The translations under genes were made by a program, and so were the position numbers. A stretch of 64,000 nucleotides of DNA from Aulostomus chinensis (Eukaryota; Chordata; Actinopteri; Syngnathiformes; Aulostomidae), in contig JBBMOA010000013.1 in NCBI GenBank assembly GCA_037954235.1, forward strand, positions 12,824,501 to 12,888,500. Direction: 5' to 3'. The notes under the pieces are model-generated. The model was not told where the DNA came from. It saw only the letters and a program-made list of their open reading frames with translations, and made no database searches. This document shows, piece after piece, positions 47,580 to 59,073 of the stretch; the first letter of the stretch is position 1; every line of letters starts with the position of its first letter.

Positions 47580-49765
47580 AGCAACAGGAAGGTTGTTATT
47601 GCTCATTACAACTGGCACTCTTGTGGTGAGCTGCATCAGGAGTCGGCATGCTCCAGCATGCTAAATGATGTCCAAACCTCCTGTCAGATGACACAACATC
47701 AGCGGTCTGTACTTGTGGAACAACGCAGTGAGAGACACTGCAGTGGGTGTGGCCCTAAAATGGAATGAGATAAAGTGAAAGAAAAGTGCCTCAGGGAAAC
47801 ACAGTCGGATGGGCTGATTTCTTTTTAATGACAGTTTTACTGATTCTGAAATGGATGCTGGTGTTCAGTCTCAATTCTTGGCTGTTACAAGTTGCACTTC
47901 CTAAATTTGTGATATTGTGGCATTCATGAATGACCCTAGGGTGGAAAACTATAATTTTAGCTCTAGGTATCACTGAATTCTACGCACGGACCTTTAAAAT
48001 TGCATTTCCCAAAGTAATTTTCACCATGCCTCTTTTCAGAATGATTCTATCATCTGTTACTTTATGGCCAATTTAAATTTTAAATGTCATTAACACAAAA
48101 TTGTTACCAAGTTTTTCTCTCGAGTGAAATTCAAATGATTTTTTGCTGGTTCGCAAATCCCCATGTCGTGTTGAGCCTCTTTCTCCAGAAGATTCATCCA
48201 AAGTTCATAATTAAACCCACAATTAACAGACGGTCTTGTTCCAGCCAAATATCTGGCCTCAGCAGTCTTCTACAGTCATTGTTCGCCTCCTTTAATCTCA
48301 AGATCCTGCCTTAATTATCGTGTTATCGCAAGATAAAAAAAAATAATAGTTTTTTTCAAGGTCACAACTTCAGTCTAATTAGAGTTTCCCTCATCAAAGC
48401 TAAGCGTAGACTACATGATAGTGGAGTCTCATATTAGAGAGATAGAATGGAAACGACAGAGCGATTACGGCTGATCATCAGACTAGATTTAATATTCATC
48501 AGGATTTCACTCTGAGATTGGGACCACAATTAGTTACTAAGTCGTGACCGAGGAAAAAAACATCCAGTTACTTAAAAACGGTAGGAGTATGATTTCTCAA
48601 GATGATTAAAACGAGTCACTACACATGAACAGAATCAATATTTTATCGAATAGATATCGCCATGAAACTTCCCTGAACTGTGATTTCATGTTTAATATAC
48701 TACTAATTAGCTGTTCACCTTGCATAAATAGCCAAAATTGGATTATCTGATTATCAGAAAGTTTTGTTTTACTTTGTTCCCATTTTTAATTCAAAGGTTT
48801 ATAAAGAAAAACTCTGGTTGATGCTTTTTCCGGTGCAATTATGTTGTTGCTGCTTTGCTTTTGTTTTTTTTTTTTGTTTGTTTGTTGTTGTTTTTTAAAT
48901 AAATGTGGTCTATGTTTATCTGTTCTGGAATCTGAAAGGCCGAAGGACAATATTTTGTAAACAAAGAGAAGAAGTGGACAAGATATTTTTCATAGCGGGT
49001 GAATATGTCTGGCTGTAAGGAATTGATATCTCCTCCTGATATTTTCCAGAATTCATTTGCGTTTTCATCATCACGGCTGGGTGGGAAAACTTGCTGAATA
49101 TTACCTCAATTAGTCTAATTAAATGTCATGTGTTTGCGGTAGTATAAGTGGAAGTTAAGCGCCGTCTCAGTGGCAGTGACCTCCAGCACCGGTGGTCTAT
49201 GTAAACCCCTCTTACTCCAGCCGTCTTCCTGGACCAGCGACTGGGACTGTCACTGTTTACCTCAGGGCTCACATCTCTGGTCCCCTCTCATCAGACTGTG
49301 ATGACCTTTAATACTGTGTCTCAGCCCTCGAATTAGTTAGCGCTCTCCTGCAAGTTTCCCTCCAACTGTGACCATGTAAATTTGATGTCAGTGAACTTTC
49401 CCGAGAGGATCTAGTCACACATGAATAAATTACTGTGCTGTGACAGAGGCGGCAGCTTGTCACAGCAATGAGAGAATGATATAGTAGTTTAGAAGCGTGA
49501 AATCACTGAAACATGTTCTAATTTAGTTTTCTGTAATTGGCGTAACCACCGGGAACAGACACACGGACACAATTGCATGAGTTGGAGACAGAGGGCAACG
49601 GTAAGAGGGCACGTTCTGCCCCTTCAGAGTCTATCGGCAAGACTACCCTGACTGTTCAAAGAGCTCCCTTTGGAACTACTGCTAACAAGTGTACAATTGA
49701 GGGTCATTGAAAAGCTCCCACCTTCAATTTTGAGCTACAATTTTTAAAAAAAAGTGTAAACTGTA
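47577..49765. other. no gene seen
   Basis: AT-rich sequence with T/TTG-rich tracts near 48862-48896. No coding exon or repeat family was recognised. Confidence 0.45.
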
Positions 49766-49946
49766 GGGCACTCAGAGCACATACCCCCGCCAAGGTGATA
49801 TGATGTCATCAGATCTGGACGCAGTTCTGGAGCAATTTCAAAACTGAACTGTTGCTCAATCTAATTTTTATAATTGTTCCACATTTAATCAAAATTATCC
49901 TCAACTTTCTGAATTAATGGACAGACAAACCAATGACCTTGGTGAG
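49766..49946. repeat. degenerate dispersed repeat with short inverted ends
   Basis: One end carries gccaaggtga near 49789-49798 and the other gaccttggtg near 49936-49945, so a CCAAGGT block is inverted. The interior (gttctggagcaatttc, ggacagacaaacc) resembles a widespread vertebrate/fish dispersed repeat that begins with ccgccaagg-type sequence. I recognise it by resemblance only. Confidence 0.4.
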
Positions 49947-50249
49947 TAATTGAATAGCGTTTCTTTACTTATTTCAGAGTACAGGTATTCAGTATGTACC
50001 TCATGTAGAGTGTATTTGTATCCAATGAAAATGCAGGAACTCTATTTCTACCTTATGTTGGCTTCAAACTGGTGCATTTCAAAGTATTATCTGTTCATGG
50101 AAATCCCCCTTCACAAAATTTCTGTTTTTATGAAAAGTAAAACTACGAACTAAGGTTAAAAATGTGGAAACTATGAACTAAATTATATACTGCCACAACA
50201 ATTGTCTTCTGTCTGCCCATCTTATATCAAGTGGAACATTATTTTGGGA

Positions 50250-50520
50250 AGGTCACAGTGTTGTGACCCAGACACAAAGATTACACAGTAGGGAGGACAA
50301 AATGAAAGAACTGTAATATATTAGCTAAAAGTAACAAAGAGGGATCAAACAAGCAACTACAGTGAAAAGATCAAGAGAATAGTCTGAACTGGTGAGATAC
50401 AGGAGGGACTATTTAACGGTGGATCTGACAAAGGAAGAACTGAAATATAGCCGAACTAAATCACACAATAGGACACAAAACATGGCGGGAGACAAAAGGG
50501 GGATCGTGCACGCAGGGCAG
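50250..50520 (-). repeat. LTR-like segment, antisense (uncertain)
   Basis: On the minus strand this is a T-rich stretch ending in ctgggtcacaacactgtgacc, similar in style to LTR-like fish repeats. A 7-bp inverted repeat (ggtcaca/tgtgacc) sits at 50251-50268. The boundaries are not defined, and it may be unrelated flanking DNA of the LINE. Confidence 0.2.
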
Positions 50521-51514
50521 CCGAGAACTCCTCACTTACATCACATTACATCATTCAGCAGACACTTTTGTCCAAAGTGACTTACAATAGCACATTTCTT
50601 CATTAGACTTCATCAGTTAAGGCTTTCGGGAAGGATTAAGTAGAACTTTTTAAAGGGGGATTTTTAAAAATAAGAGGAGAAATTTGCTAAAGTGGGGATG
50701 GAACTGTAAGAGATGTAATCTCCACTGGAAGTGATTCAGCTGATCTGACGGAAGGTGTTTAGGGACTCCTGAGCCCACATGGGGATGTTGTGTGGAGGCA
50801 GCCAGCAAGTGTGGAGTAGTGAGGGGAATATGGTGATGTTTGGAACCTGTAGACTGCTGATAGGAAAGGACAGTCTGATGTCCTGCTCAGCATCTTGTTT
50901 GTGATGTTTTCAGAATGAGAGGGATTTGAAGTTGGTTGGACTCCAGATGGGGGGCAGCATTCTCAATGTGCTTAAAGGTCTGGTGGCAGGCAGCTTGCAG
51001 AAGAATGCAGAAATAATACAAACCATGCAGCTTTCTTTGTCAAGAAAAGTTGAATTTTGTGGATATTACGGGGGAAGAACCTACTTATTTTCCAGGACCC
51101 TAGCAAGTTTGGGATTCTAATAGTTATCTGTGAGAGGGCAGTCCTTGGTAGAGGTACCTGGGTCAGAGTAGAGCTACCTGTCATCCACATAGCAGTGATG
51201 GGAGAGGTCATGAGAATCAATCACCTGCAGTGAGATATTGTATATAAACACACACCGATGGGTAAGGATTTGGACATGGATCCTGGCTACTGTAAGAGAC
51301 CCGTAAGAGCAGAAAGGAAAAATGAGATTTGAACCAGGATTGTGCAGATCCAATGATTCAAGTTGGAAAGAGCAATTTGATTGTCAACTGTGTTGAAAAT
51401 GATCGAGAAGTCTAGGAGGATGAGGATGGAGCGGAGTGCCGTGTGCAGGGCCTCTATGCCTGCAAAAGGAGTTGTCTCTGTAAGGACAAAAGCACTAAAA
51501 CCAGAAAGAGGAGG

Positions 51515-52379
51515 GTCTAGAACAGGGATCGGCAACCTGCGGCTCCTCAGCCTCCTTGTTGCGGCTCCCTTTGGCGTCAACATAAAAAAACATGAAAATG
51601 ATTTTATTTGAAATTAAAATGAACAACGGTTATTTCTTAATTAAATTTTTGTTTAAACATTATTATTTTTGCATTTTATTTACTACTAGTACAGTTGTAT
51701 AGCCTATTTTAACATCTAATTTTGTAAACTTTTTTAAAAAATAATTTGTCAACTAAAATATGCATCACATGGACGTCTATAGCCCCCGCCTTTGCCTGCA
51801 GGCGGCTTCTTGGATTACCGGTGTGCTTGATATGTGGAAACAAATTGAACAACAGAAAAAATACCTTAGTGAAGATGAGCGAAGCTGAACAGAGCAAACA
51901 CACGTTCAAGAAGTGGATCACCTCTCCACAGTCAACTACAGTTGCTAGTTGTGTGGCAGCTCAGGAGATCGTGAAGAGAGGTAAGCCGTTCACGAACGGG
52001 GAATACATCGAAGAAATGTTCATGAAAATATCAGAGCATCCGTTCTCCCACTTCAAAAACAAAGGGCAAATTGATCAGACAATTAGAGAAATGCCTCTCT
52101 GCAAAGACAAAATCTAGGAAGGACTCAAATAGGCCTGCATAGTTCACTTTTATTTATTTCAGAGTAGGCCCACACATGCACACTGCACTTGTCTTTGTTT
52201 TATTCAGTGGTTGTAACATTGTGTAAGTGTTTGTTGAAGGGAAAGTTTAAAATAATATTAAAACTTTTAAAATTGTACAAGTTGTGTTGTGTTTTGCGAC
52301 TCCAGACTGTTTTTCTTTGGCGAAAGAGGGGGCGAAATGGCTCTGTTGATAAAAAAGGTTGCAGACCCCTGGTCTAGAA
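51515..52379 (+). mobile_element. hAT (Charlie-like) DNA transposon, internally deleted, with 8-bp target duplication
   Basis: The element occupies 51523-52371 (849 bp). The left end is cagggatcggcaacc; the right end read on the minus strand is caggggtctgcaacc. These are 15-bp terminal inverted repeats with 13 matches. The 8-mer gtctagaa flanks it perfectly at 51515-51522 and 52372-52379. It contains the central TA expected for hAT targets and resembles the TCTAGA-type targets common in the Charlie group. The subterminal gttgcggctccctttggcg block is typical of this group. The interior carries only a 5' fragment of a transposase, so it cannot move by itself. It sits inside an antisense LINE. 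Confidence 0.93.
51746..52117 (+). pseudogene. hAT transposase fragment (BED-finger/N-terminal part)
   Basis: The open frame gives 123 residues. From about residue 25 it reads PVCLICGNKL, whose Cys pair looks like the first half of a BED-type zinc finger. The matching His pair is absent. The frame then jumps to SEAEQSKHTFKKW, TTVASCVAAQEIVKRGKPF, and KISEHPFSHFKNKGQ. That last region matches the segment that follows the zinc finger in ZBED5/FAM200/GTF2IRD2-related hAT transposases. The catalytic DDE core and the dimerisation domain are absent, because the element ends about 250 bp later. I infer a deletion across the zinc finger and a second that removed everything after the N-terminal region. 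The first 20 or so residues probably are not genuine transposase sequence. Confidence 0.75.
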
Positions 52380-52500
52380 GATTCTGGATGTTTAATGCCT
52401 TTCTCAAGGCTTTTTGGCAAGAAAGGAAATATGAGCTAGCATTCTGTAGTTGTGACTTGACTCCGGCTATCTTGACAACAGAATGAGACCAGAGGATAGA

Positions 52501-53197
52501 GTAGATCGGGACGTGAGACTGGATACATCGTCACGTGAAGCAGGACTGGAGTAAAGAAATGGCGTTAGTCATGGATCGACTGACGTCATAATTTGCAGCC
52601 CTCAGTGACTTCTGCATTTTTTTTAATCAACTCAACCACCAATTCAAGCTGCCTGCATTTGCTCTAACATCATTCAGTTGAGTTTGAACAACAGATCCCA
52701 GGTGGTGATGTTGAACTTGATGCACCAGAAAAGAAAAAAAAAACAGAAAGGCAAGCCATCTACTTGCAATAAGAGAGGTGTGGGTTAAGCAAGTTCACCC
52801 AGGTTTTGACAGGCTGTACACACACATGTGTTAGCAGTATAGCTGAGAAGATTACAAGCTGAGAGGAGAGAAGGGGAAACAGTGGATTTCAGTAATGAAT
52901 AGAATTCCTTCCTGTTGACACAATCATTAATAAAACCTAAAGGAAAAAAAGGTCTAGAGTGAAACAAAAAAGTTTGGCGGACGGGAGCACGAGCTACATG
53001 ACCCGTACTATAAGAAGTCTTTGGTTGCCACCGAGGGAGCATGTTAACGGGATTGTTCAAACCGTAGAGGTCTAGGCTTATGAGGCAATGTCATGTGCAA
53101 TGGATCACTTTGCCCCTTGGATGTGTGGGTGGGTGTAAATATCATTGGATGTTGGAGGAAGTGTTTGTTTATGTGTGCGTGTGTGAACGTATCCCAT
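52501..53197. other. no gene seen
   Basis: Flanking DNA on the 5' side of the LINE. The exact LINE edge is uncertain and could extend somewhat past 52500. Nothing else was recognised. Confidence 0.4.
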
Positions 53198-53223
53198 CAG
53201 CAGCAGCAGCAGCAGCAGCAGCA
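53198..53223 (+). repeat. (CAG)n trinucleotide run
   Basis: Between eight and nine CAG units, followed by CATCATC. It reads as poly-Gln in a 73-codon open frame (53093-53314) that has no other gene-like property. Confidence 0.93.
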
Positions 53224-54554
53224 TCATCCCTCTGTAGAATATGCCTCAGGGGAGTTTGAGGTAAATGTGCAGTGGAACAGAGATCCATGTAGTCTCCAGT
53301 GCATCACAAGCTGATTTATTTATTTATTTAACAGCTCCGATGTAGCAGCCATTACTACTCTTTTACAGTCTATGCCTTTTGTTTCAATTTTCACAGAGTA
53401 TTTCCTCTCCACTCGCACAATTATCCCCCTGTCTCATCCCTCTCCTCCTCTCATTAGCTGAGGAGACAGCCGTAGTTCAGGCTAACAAGTTTGCCATTCC
53501 TTGTCTATGTGTTCATACGCTGTTATTCCCCCAAGCCTCGGCCTGTTGGTCAGTTGCAGGGCTGTGTTTTTAAAAGCAGCTCATTAGTGTGTCTTCTCGG
53601 ACTCCAGACAGCTCTTTCTTCTTCTACAGCTGCTTATGGGCACATTAGGCCAATGATGCTCGCTCCCTCTAATGGAGCAGAACGAGTGGGCCAGCATTGA
53701 GCTGCTCCTCTTTGCCCCTCTATTAATTATTCTTCCTCAACCAAGTTAAAGTACTCCGGTCTCATACACATGCAGAAGCCTGAATGTTAAAGCTGTCTTT
53801 AACATTCACGTCAGTGGCAACAAACCGCTCTGATCATCAGAATTCGCTGACTGTAGAGGGTTTTTTATTTTTTTATTTTATTTTTTTATGATGTGCTCTA
53901 TTTAACCAGAACTCTGTGTTGCAGAATGCGGCACCTTCTTCCTCGGCCCACTCTGTGAAGTGTGTAAAATGGCTGTCGAGTGTTGTGTGTGCCAGATGTG
54001 GGAGTCAAGCCGCATTTTGATTTTGTGCTGATTGCATTGCCAGATGTTGGCAAAGGTTTTGTGTGCTCTGTAGAGTTTCTTCTGGTGGTGGGGAATCAAA
54101 TATGTTTTCACTTGATTGTGTGTCTCCCGCCTTTCATGTAGGAATCGAGTGACTGAGTCTTTATAGCTGTTGTGAGATGTGACACTCATGTTGATTCCTC
54201 ATATTTGAGACAGAAAGAAAGTGTAAAGCAACATGCAGAATTTCAGAGGCTGAACGGCTGTGCTTGAAATGACTTTTTTAATGGCATTAACTCGATCATC
54301 TCACGGTACCCGGCCAGCGTATTTCATTGTTTTGTAACGTGATTATGATGAATAACAAAACTAATTTTCTTGACGTCGCTCTGCGATCATGTTATCAATA
54401 AATATCCGATATGTAGGAAATAAATGTTCGATCTAAACACTAAATTCTAATCTTTGGACATTATGTCTAAATGTTGATTTGAAACCTAAGTAGGTTAGTT
54501 TTTTTCCTCATCACAGTGTCAACTTATTATGTTATAATATTCCCAAGATGTTTT
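53224..54554. other. no gene seen; T/A-rich tract at 53860-53888
   Basis: Contains a (TTTTA)-type low-complexity tract and a short hairpin. No exon was recognised. Confidence 0.45.
53781..53808. other. 12-bp perfect hairpin, 4-nt loop
   Basis: The arm tgaatgttaaag (53781-53792) is perfectly complementary to 53797-53808 with loop ctgt. No pairing continues outside the arms. Confidence 0.9.
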
Positions 54555-54750
54555 TCTGTCCATCTGTTTGTCCCGCGATTGTTACCACGGTAACTCTTGA
54601 ACACCTCAAGGAAATTTCCTCCAATATTGTCCAAACATCCACTGGGAATTCAAGGATAACCTGCAGACATTCTTGGCAGCCAAAGTTAAAAGGTCACAGT
54701 GACAGGCACATACGGTGGAGGCATCTGTGATGGGATGTTTTTAAAATTTC
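54555..54750 (+). repeat. degenerate dispersed repeat
   Basis: The order of blocks (ctcttgaacacctcaagg, aaatttcctccaatattg, aaacatccactggg, ttcaaggataacctg, then aaaggtcacagtgac) matches a repeat I recognise as widespread in fish DNA, with an ...actcaaggatgaactg...ggtcaaggtcactgtgac... layout. It has no coding potential. The name and superfamily are not known to me. Confidence 0.5.
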
Positions 54751-56320
54751 TATCGATGGATCTCAAGTGAGTAAATGTACGATCAAGCTATGCAAATAAC
54801 GTGGCTCGCTGGCCGTTCAGATGGACCCTTCATGACAAAACGCTACAAGACTGGAAGATCAAGCTATTAGCAACCATGCACCCCCCCCCCCCCCCGCCCA
54901 ATTTGAAGGCTTGTTGAATAACTGTGATTTTAGATCTACAGCTAAAAGCTATTTTGAATGTTTTACTCAAATGAAAAGACAGAAAAATAAAGTGTTCTCT
55001 AATCAGAGCAGAAGTCATTCACTAAGTCTTTTTCATGGGCAAGGAGACAAAGATTCATTTTTCATGGCACTATTTGATTTGTACATTTGGCTTTCAGGGA
55101 TTCTCAGTGGCATGTGAAAGCCAAGACTATATTTCAACAACTGAGAGCACAGCATGAATAAGTCAACAGTGTCAAAATGTTTATTTATGAATTTATGAAT
55201 TTCTCCCCACTGATGCTCCTCAGCAGCATCCCTCAGCGGCTCTTGAACATATGGTCTTATCTAAGTGCATGGAGATTATAGAGCACATGTTCATTGTTTT
55301 AAAAATGCTTATTTTTTTGTATTCCATCCAACTTTGCCCCTCCAGGCCTCCAGATAAACCTTTTCTAACTCTCCTCCTCTGCAAGTTTGACTTATATTGA
55401 AAACTCAAGTATCTAATGACTGCTTTTAAAATTGCTGCAACTAATGTGCTTTAGAAAATCCAACTTACAATGTGCAACTCATATTTGTGTGATGACCCTT
55501 TTTGGCTGCTGTTTCACTCGCTGTTGTTAATCCAATTCTTTTTTTTCTTCTTTTTTTTTTAAGAGTGATTCATATTCTTACTGCTGCCTGAGCAGGTTGG
55601 CTCTCAGGGAGGAAAAAATGCTTGTAATAGAAAATAACTGGTGTGCTGAATGGGGAATGCAGGATACTAGATTAAGCTGGGCATTTGTGGTGGTAATATA
55701 GTTTGCAAAGTCAGCACGGTTGCAAGGCAATATAGTTGATTCAGACAATAAATTATATTCCAGCAAATACCTAGCGTATGTATTACATCCTCATCCGGAG
55801 TAGCCTGGAGAATTGCTCGCTGATGGCTCATTTAAGTCTGTGACTCATCTGCAAATATCTGCCTATCCTTGCATGGCTTATGTCAAGAGAAACATTTCTG
55901 GCTGCCAAGAGGCATTTTTATGCCAATGCTGCAAAAGATGTCACTTTTAAATGAATAAATTTCAGATAAATACAAAACAACCTTTTATCCGTATTTTTAG
56001 TTGTGCCATCCCTTATTCAGTCAACCATTCATCGTCGACAGGATTTCCTTTACCGAATATCATTTCTAGCAACTTTTTTAGACATCTTTAACTCGACCAG
56101 TTTTAATCAAAGCAAGTTTTTCAGGTTGAAATCGTTTGCTTTCATAGAAGTGAACTTGGACTCGACTGATGAGAGCAGTCGGGCAAAACAGGCCATCAGG
56201 CGATATGAGAATAGTTTGAGGCAATATCGTCAAAATTGCCATAAATGAGACTCGAAGATGAAAAGATTTTGGTCATCCAAGGTCAAGGCCACCCCACATG
56301 AGTGTAATGACTTCAGGAAA
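54751..56320. other. no gene seen
   Basis: Includes a poly-C run at 54879-54896 and poly-T at about 55538-55560. The text around 56260-56300 (ggtcatccaaggtcaaggccac) may be a remnant of the same dispersed repeat as 54555-54750. Confidence 0.4.
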
Positions 56321-56716
56321 GCCTTTAGGAAATTTCATCCATCCATTTTCTTCCACTTATCCTGTTAAGGGTCGCAGGGGGCTGGGGCTTCTCCGAGCGG
56401 CTTTCGGGCGAGAGGCAGGGTTCACCCTGGACAGGTCACCAGTCCATCACAGGACCAACACATAGAGACAGACAACCATTCACACTCACAGTCACACCTA
56501 CAGTCAATTTAGAGTATCAATCAGCCTCGTCCCCTCTTGATGTCTTTGGACTGTGGGAGGAAGCTGGAGTACCAGAGAGAACCCACACAGGAACAGGGAG
56601 AACATGGAGACTCCACACAGAAAGATCCTGTGATGGAGCCAAACCCAGAACCTTCTTGCTGTGAGGCGACAGTGCAGACCACTGCACCACCGTGCTGCCG
56701 CCTTTAGGAAATTTCA
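56321..56716 (-). repeat. full-length tRNA-derived SINE, family 1, with 16-bp target duplication
   Basis: The 16-mer cctttaggaaatttca lies at 56322-56337 and again at 56701-56716, perfectly repeated; one further G on each side makes 17. Between them the minus strand reads from the head (cggcagcacgg, A-box at 56679-56689, decayed B-box at 56637-56647) to the (GGAT)n tail at 56338-56348. Perfect retention of a 16-bp duplication suggests insertion more recent than that of the decayed repeats around it. The 79-codon minus-strand frame is a SINE artefact. Confidence 0.93.
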
Positions 56717-59073
56717 GTGAAATTACATTTGTTTTTGTTATGTGCTGCAGTGCCATTTCATGTTCTACCCCTCTTAATTCCTTTTTTACGGTTAGAAATC
56801 ATTGACTCCGGCAAATTCTGACATCTGAGCTGTTAACTACACACGGAGAATATATACGAGATTTATTATGCATGAAGGTAGAGACAGTGATCCATGAAGA
56901 AGGTTCATTGTTATGATACACAGCTGACAAAATCTCCAGATGTGTAACTCTTAAGAGTTCAAATAATTTTCTTTTAACCAGCAGTGTTCACAAGTGTGTT
57001 TCCGTGCTTTTGCTTGCCTGTGCACAAGTATGTGTGTATTTATCTAATAGTGAAATATCTAGTGTCTTGCCAATACTCTTGGTGTATAGTTATTTCTTAA
57101 TAGCAGTGGACTGCGAACAGTTAACATGATGGTCAAATAACTGCATACGTTTTGCCGTGTTGCTTTCAATATCAAACCGTTGTGCTGGATTTGGCCCGTC
57201 TGTCACTTCAAAATGTGGCCAACATCAATACAAAAGGAAAAGTGCTCTTGGGGGAATCTGCAAGACACACAAAAATACAAGATTGTGTTTTGTTTATTGA
57301 TGTGAGCAGAAGCTAGACTAAAAAAAAAATGACATACTGTAATAGGAAAATGATTGATATACTATGATTTCTTGAAAAGAGAACAAAACAACAGTTGAGA
57401 AGCGTGAACACCTCCGAGACCAAAACGTATCACATCTATTGTGTTCTCCCTGCAGGCTGCACCCAATAGCTTCGCCTTCACTGTCTTGGCAGCTTAATCA
57501 AAGACACAAAGTCCATAGAGGGTTTCGAGATGTGCAGGCGTGAGCAGACAGTTCTGGCCGCTCTGTTTTCGGAATTGACTCGAAGAAACAAAAATAACCT
57601 CAAAGTTGTGGCTCAATAATAATAATAAAAATGGTTATTTCAGTATTTACTCAACCACAATGACAAATAGAAGAGAAAAACAACAGCTGCTAAAGTATGT
57701 AACACCATTATAGCATTGTTAGCTATACTCAAGTGCAGGCTAAATTGCATGAATGTGTTTACTGTCCTGCTAGAAAAACAGCAGCAAAGGTAGAATGTTC
57801 GATTTGATACTGGATTCTAGCTATTATACCTATTTGTGATCTGGTTCAGGTCACCAAAAAATAAAAAATGAATAAAAATGTGTGCTATGCTTTTAGCTTC
57901 ACTAAAGACATCATGGCTGGGGTCTCCAGGCCACAGTGAGCAGGGAGGCTAAACATGGCAGCAGGGCTGCTATTCCAAAGAACTTGGCATGTCGAGGCGT
58001 CAGAACAGACGAAATGCTTCAAACAAGCAGCATGGCTGAGTTTGAAGGTTTTATTATGAACTTGTTATGTTTAAACATAATTTTTTTATAGTTGGTCACC
58101 ATTCTCTTTACTCGTTTTGGAGATTACTGCAACACCTTTTGCTGTTAAAATCCAGCAGTGTTATGTAGAATTAAAAAAAAATGTATCTGACATTCCATCA
58201 TCAATCAGTTCTGCGTTCTACCTGTCCAAAACGTTTACTGTTACACACAGATTGATACAGTCGGTGAAATGGAAGTAAAAAGAAGCCATCCTCCTGATAG
58301 TCTATTCTGGACAGTATAGTTTCACCCATCCTGTCAAGTTTATGTCGTAGTTTTGCTCCTAAATGTGTAAAGAACGTCGTCCTCTGTTGGAACTCTGCTG
58401 TCACCTGTGACAGATTTTAAATTGCTTCATCTTAACAATGCTGCAGTGCAGCAGCAGATGGAAGCTGCTCAGTTCACAGTGGAAAGGAATGTTTACAATC
58501 TGTGTGGTGGATCCATAACTTGAGAAAGTAATTATTGCAGATGGATGGCAGTTGGATAATTGATGCACACAAAATCCTATCAGTGCAGAACTTCTCGTAA
58601 TGCAACGTTTGATTTCACATTTATATTTATGTTAATAGTATTCCTGCACTGCTGCCTTACTACAGCTAGCTCGCTCAAGTTAGCGGCAGGTTTACAGCTG
58701 CAGAAACCCAGCTTTACACTGGCAGTGGTGCAGAAATTACCTTTAACATGGGGACGATACACTATGTAATGATAAGTGTTTAGTAAATTAAGTTTTAAGC
58801 CACAACAGAAACACATTCCACTGGTTGACTTGCTTGTGTGAGGGAACAGAGTACAAGACTTATGACGTTGTTTCGCTGCCATCTTATCAACAGGCTCCGC
58901 CGCAACCGTATTTGCAGGGACTCAGACCACTACATTGTTGGTAAATCAGTCTAAAATGGGACCATAGCTGTGGGCAAGGTGTTTTTACCCACAGCTTCTT
59001 CTCTGGGGAAATTCATGCTTGACTGGGTGCAGCAATCTTGTATTCCTCCCCAACATGTCCACGCACGTCACGC
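56717..59073. other. no gene seen
   Basis: AT-rich sequence. The overlapping frames at 58560-58882 on both strands have no recognised domain. Confidence 0.45.

Larger units (their letters stand above)
50534..52500 (-). mobile_element. L2/CR1-like LINE, 5'-truncated and decayed, split by a hAT insertion
   Basis: Read on the minus strand, from high to low coordinates. From 52500 to 52372 there is weak resemblance to the N-terminal reverse-transcriptase region. After the hAT (51523-52371) comes NLLDPPLSGF, TETTPF, then motif A LILLDFSIIFNTVDN near 51380-51425. Motif C YVDD lies at 51180-51191, and a later NIHKIQLFLTKKAA block at about 51026-51067. These match the order in L2-type ORF2 proteins. 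Motif A keeps its first Asp but has Asn in place of the second. About 30 residues between motifs A and C are missing, the reading register changes, and stop codons interrupt it, so it is dead. The 3' end keeps a conserved tail block (cttttgtccaaagtgactt, about 50566-50584) next to ttaca-type repeats at 50535-50550, as in fish L2 tails. The family name is by recognition, not search. Confidence 0.75.
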
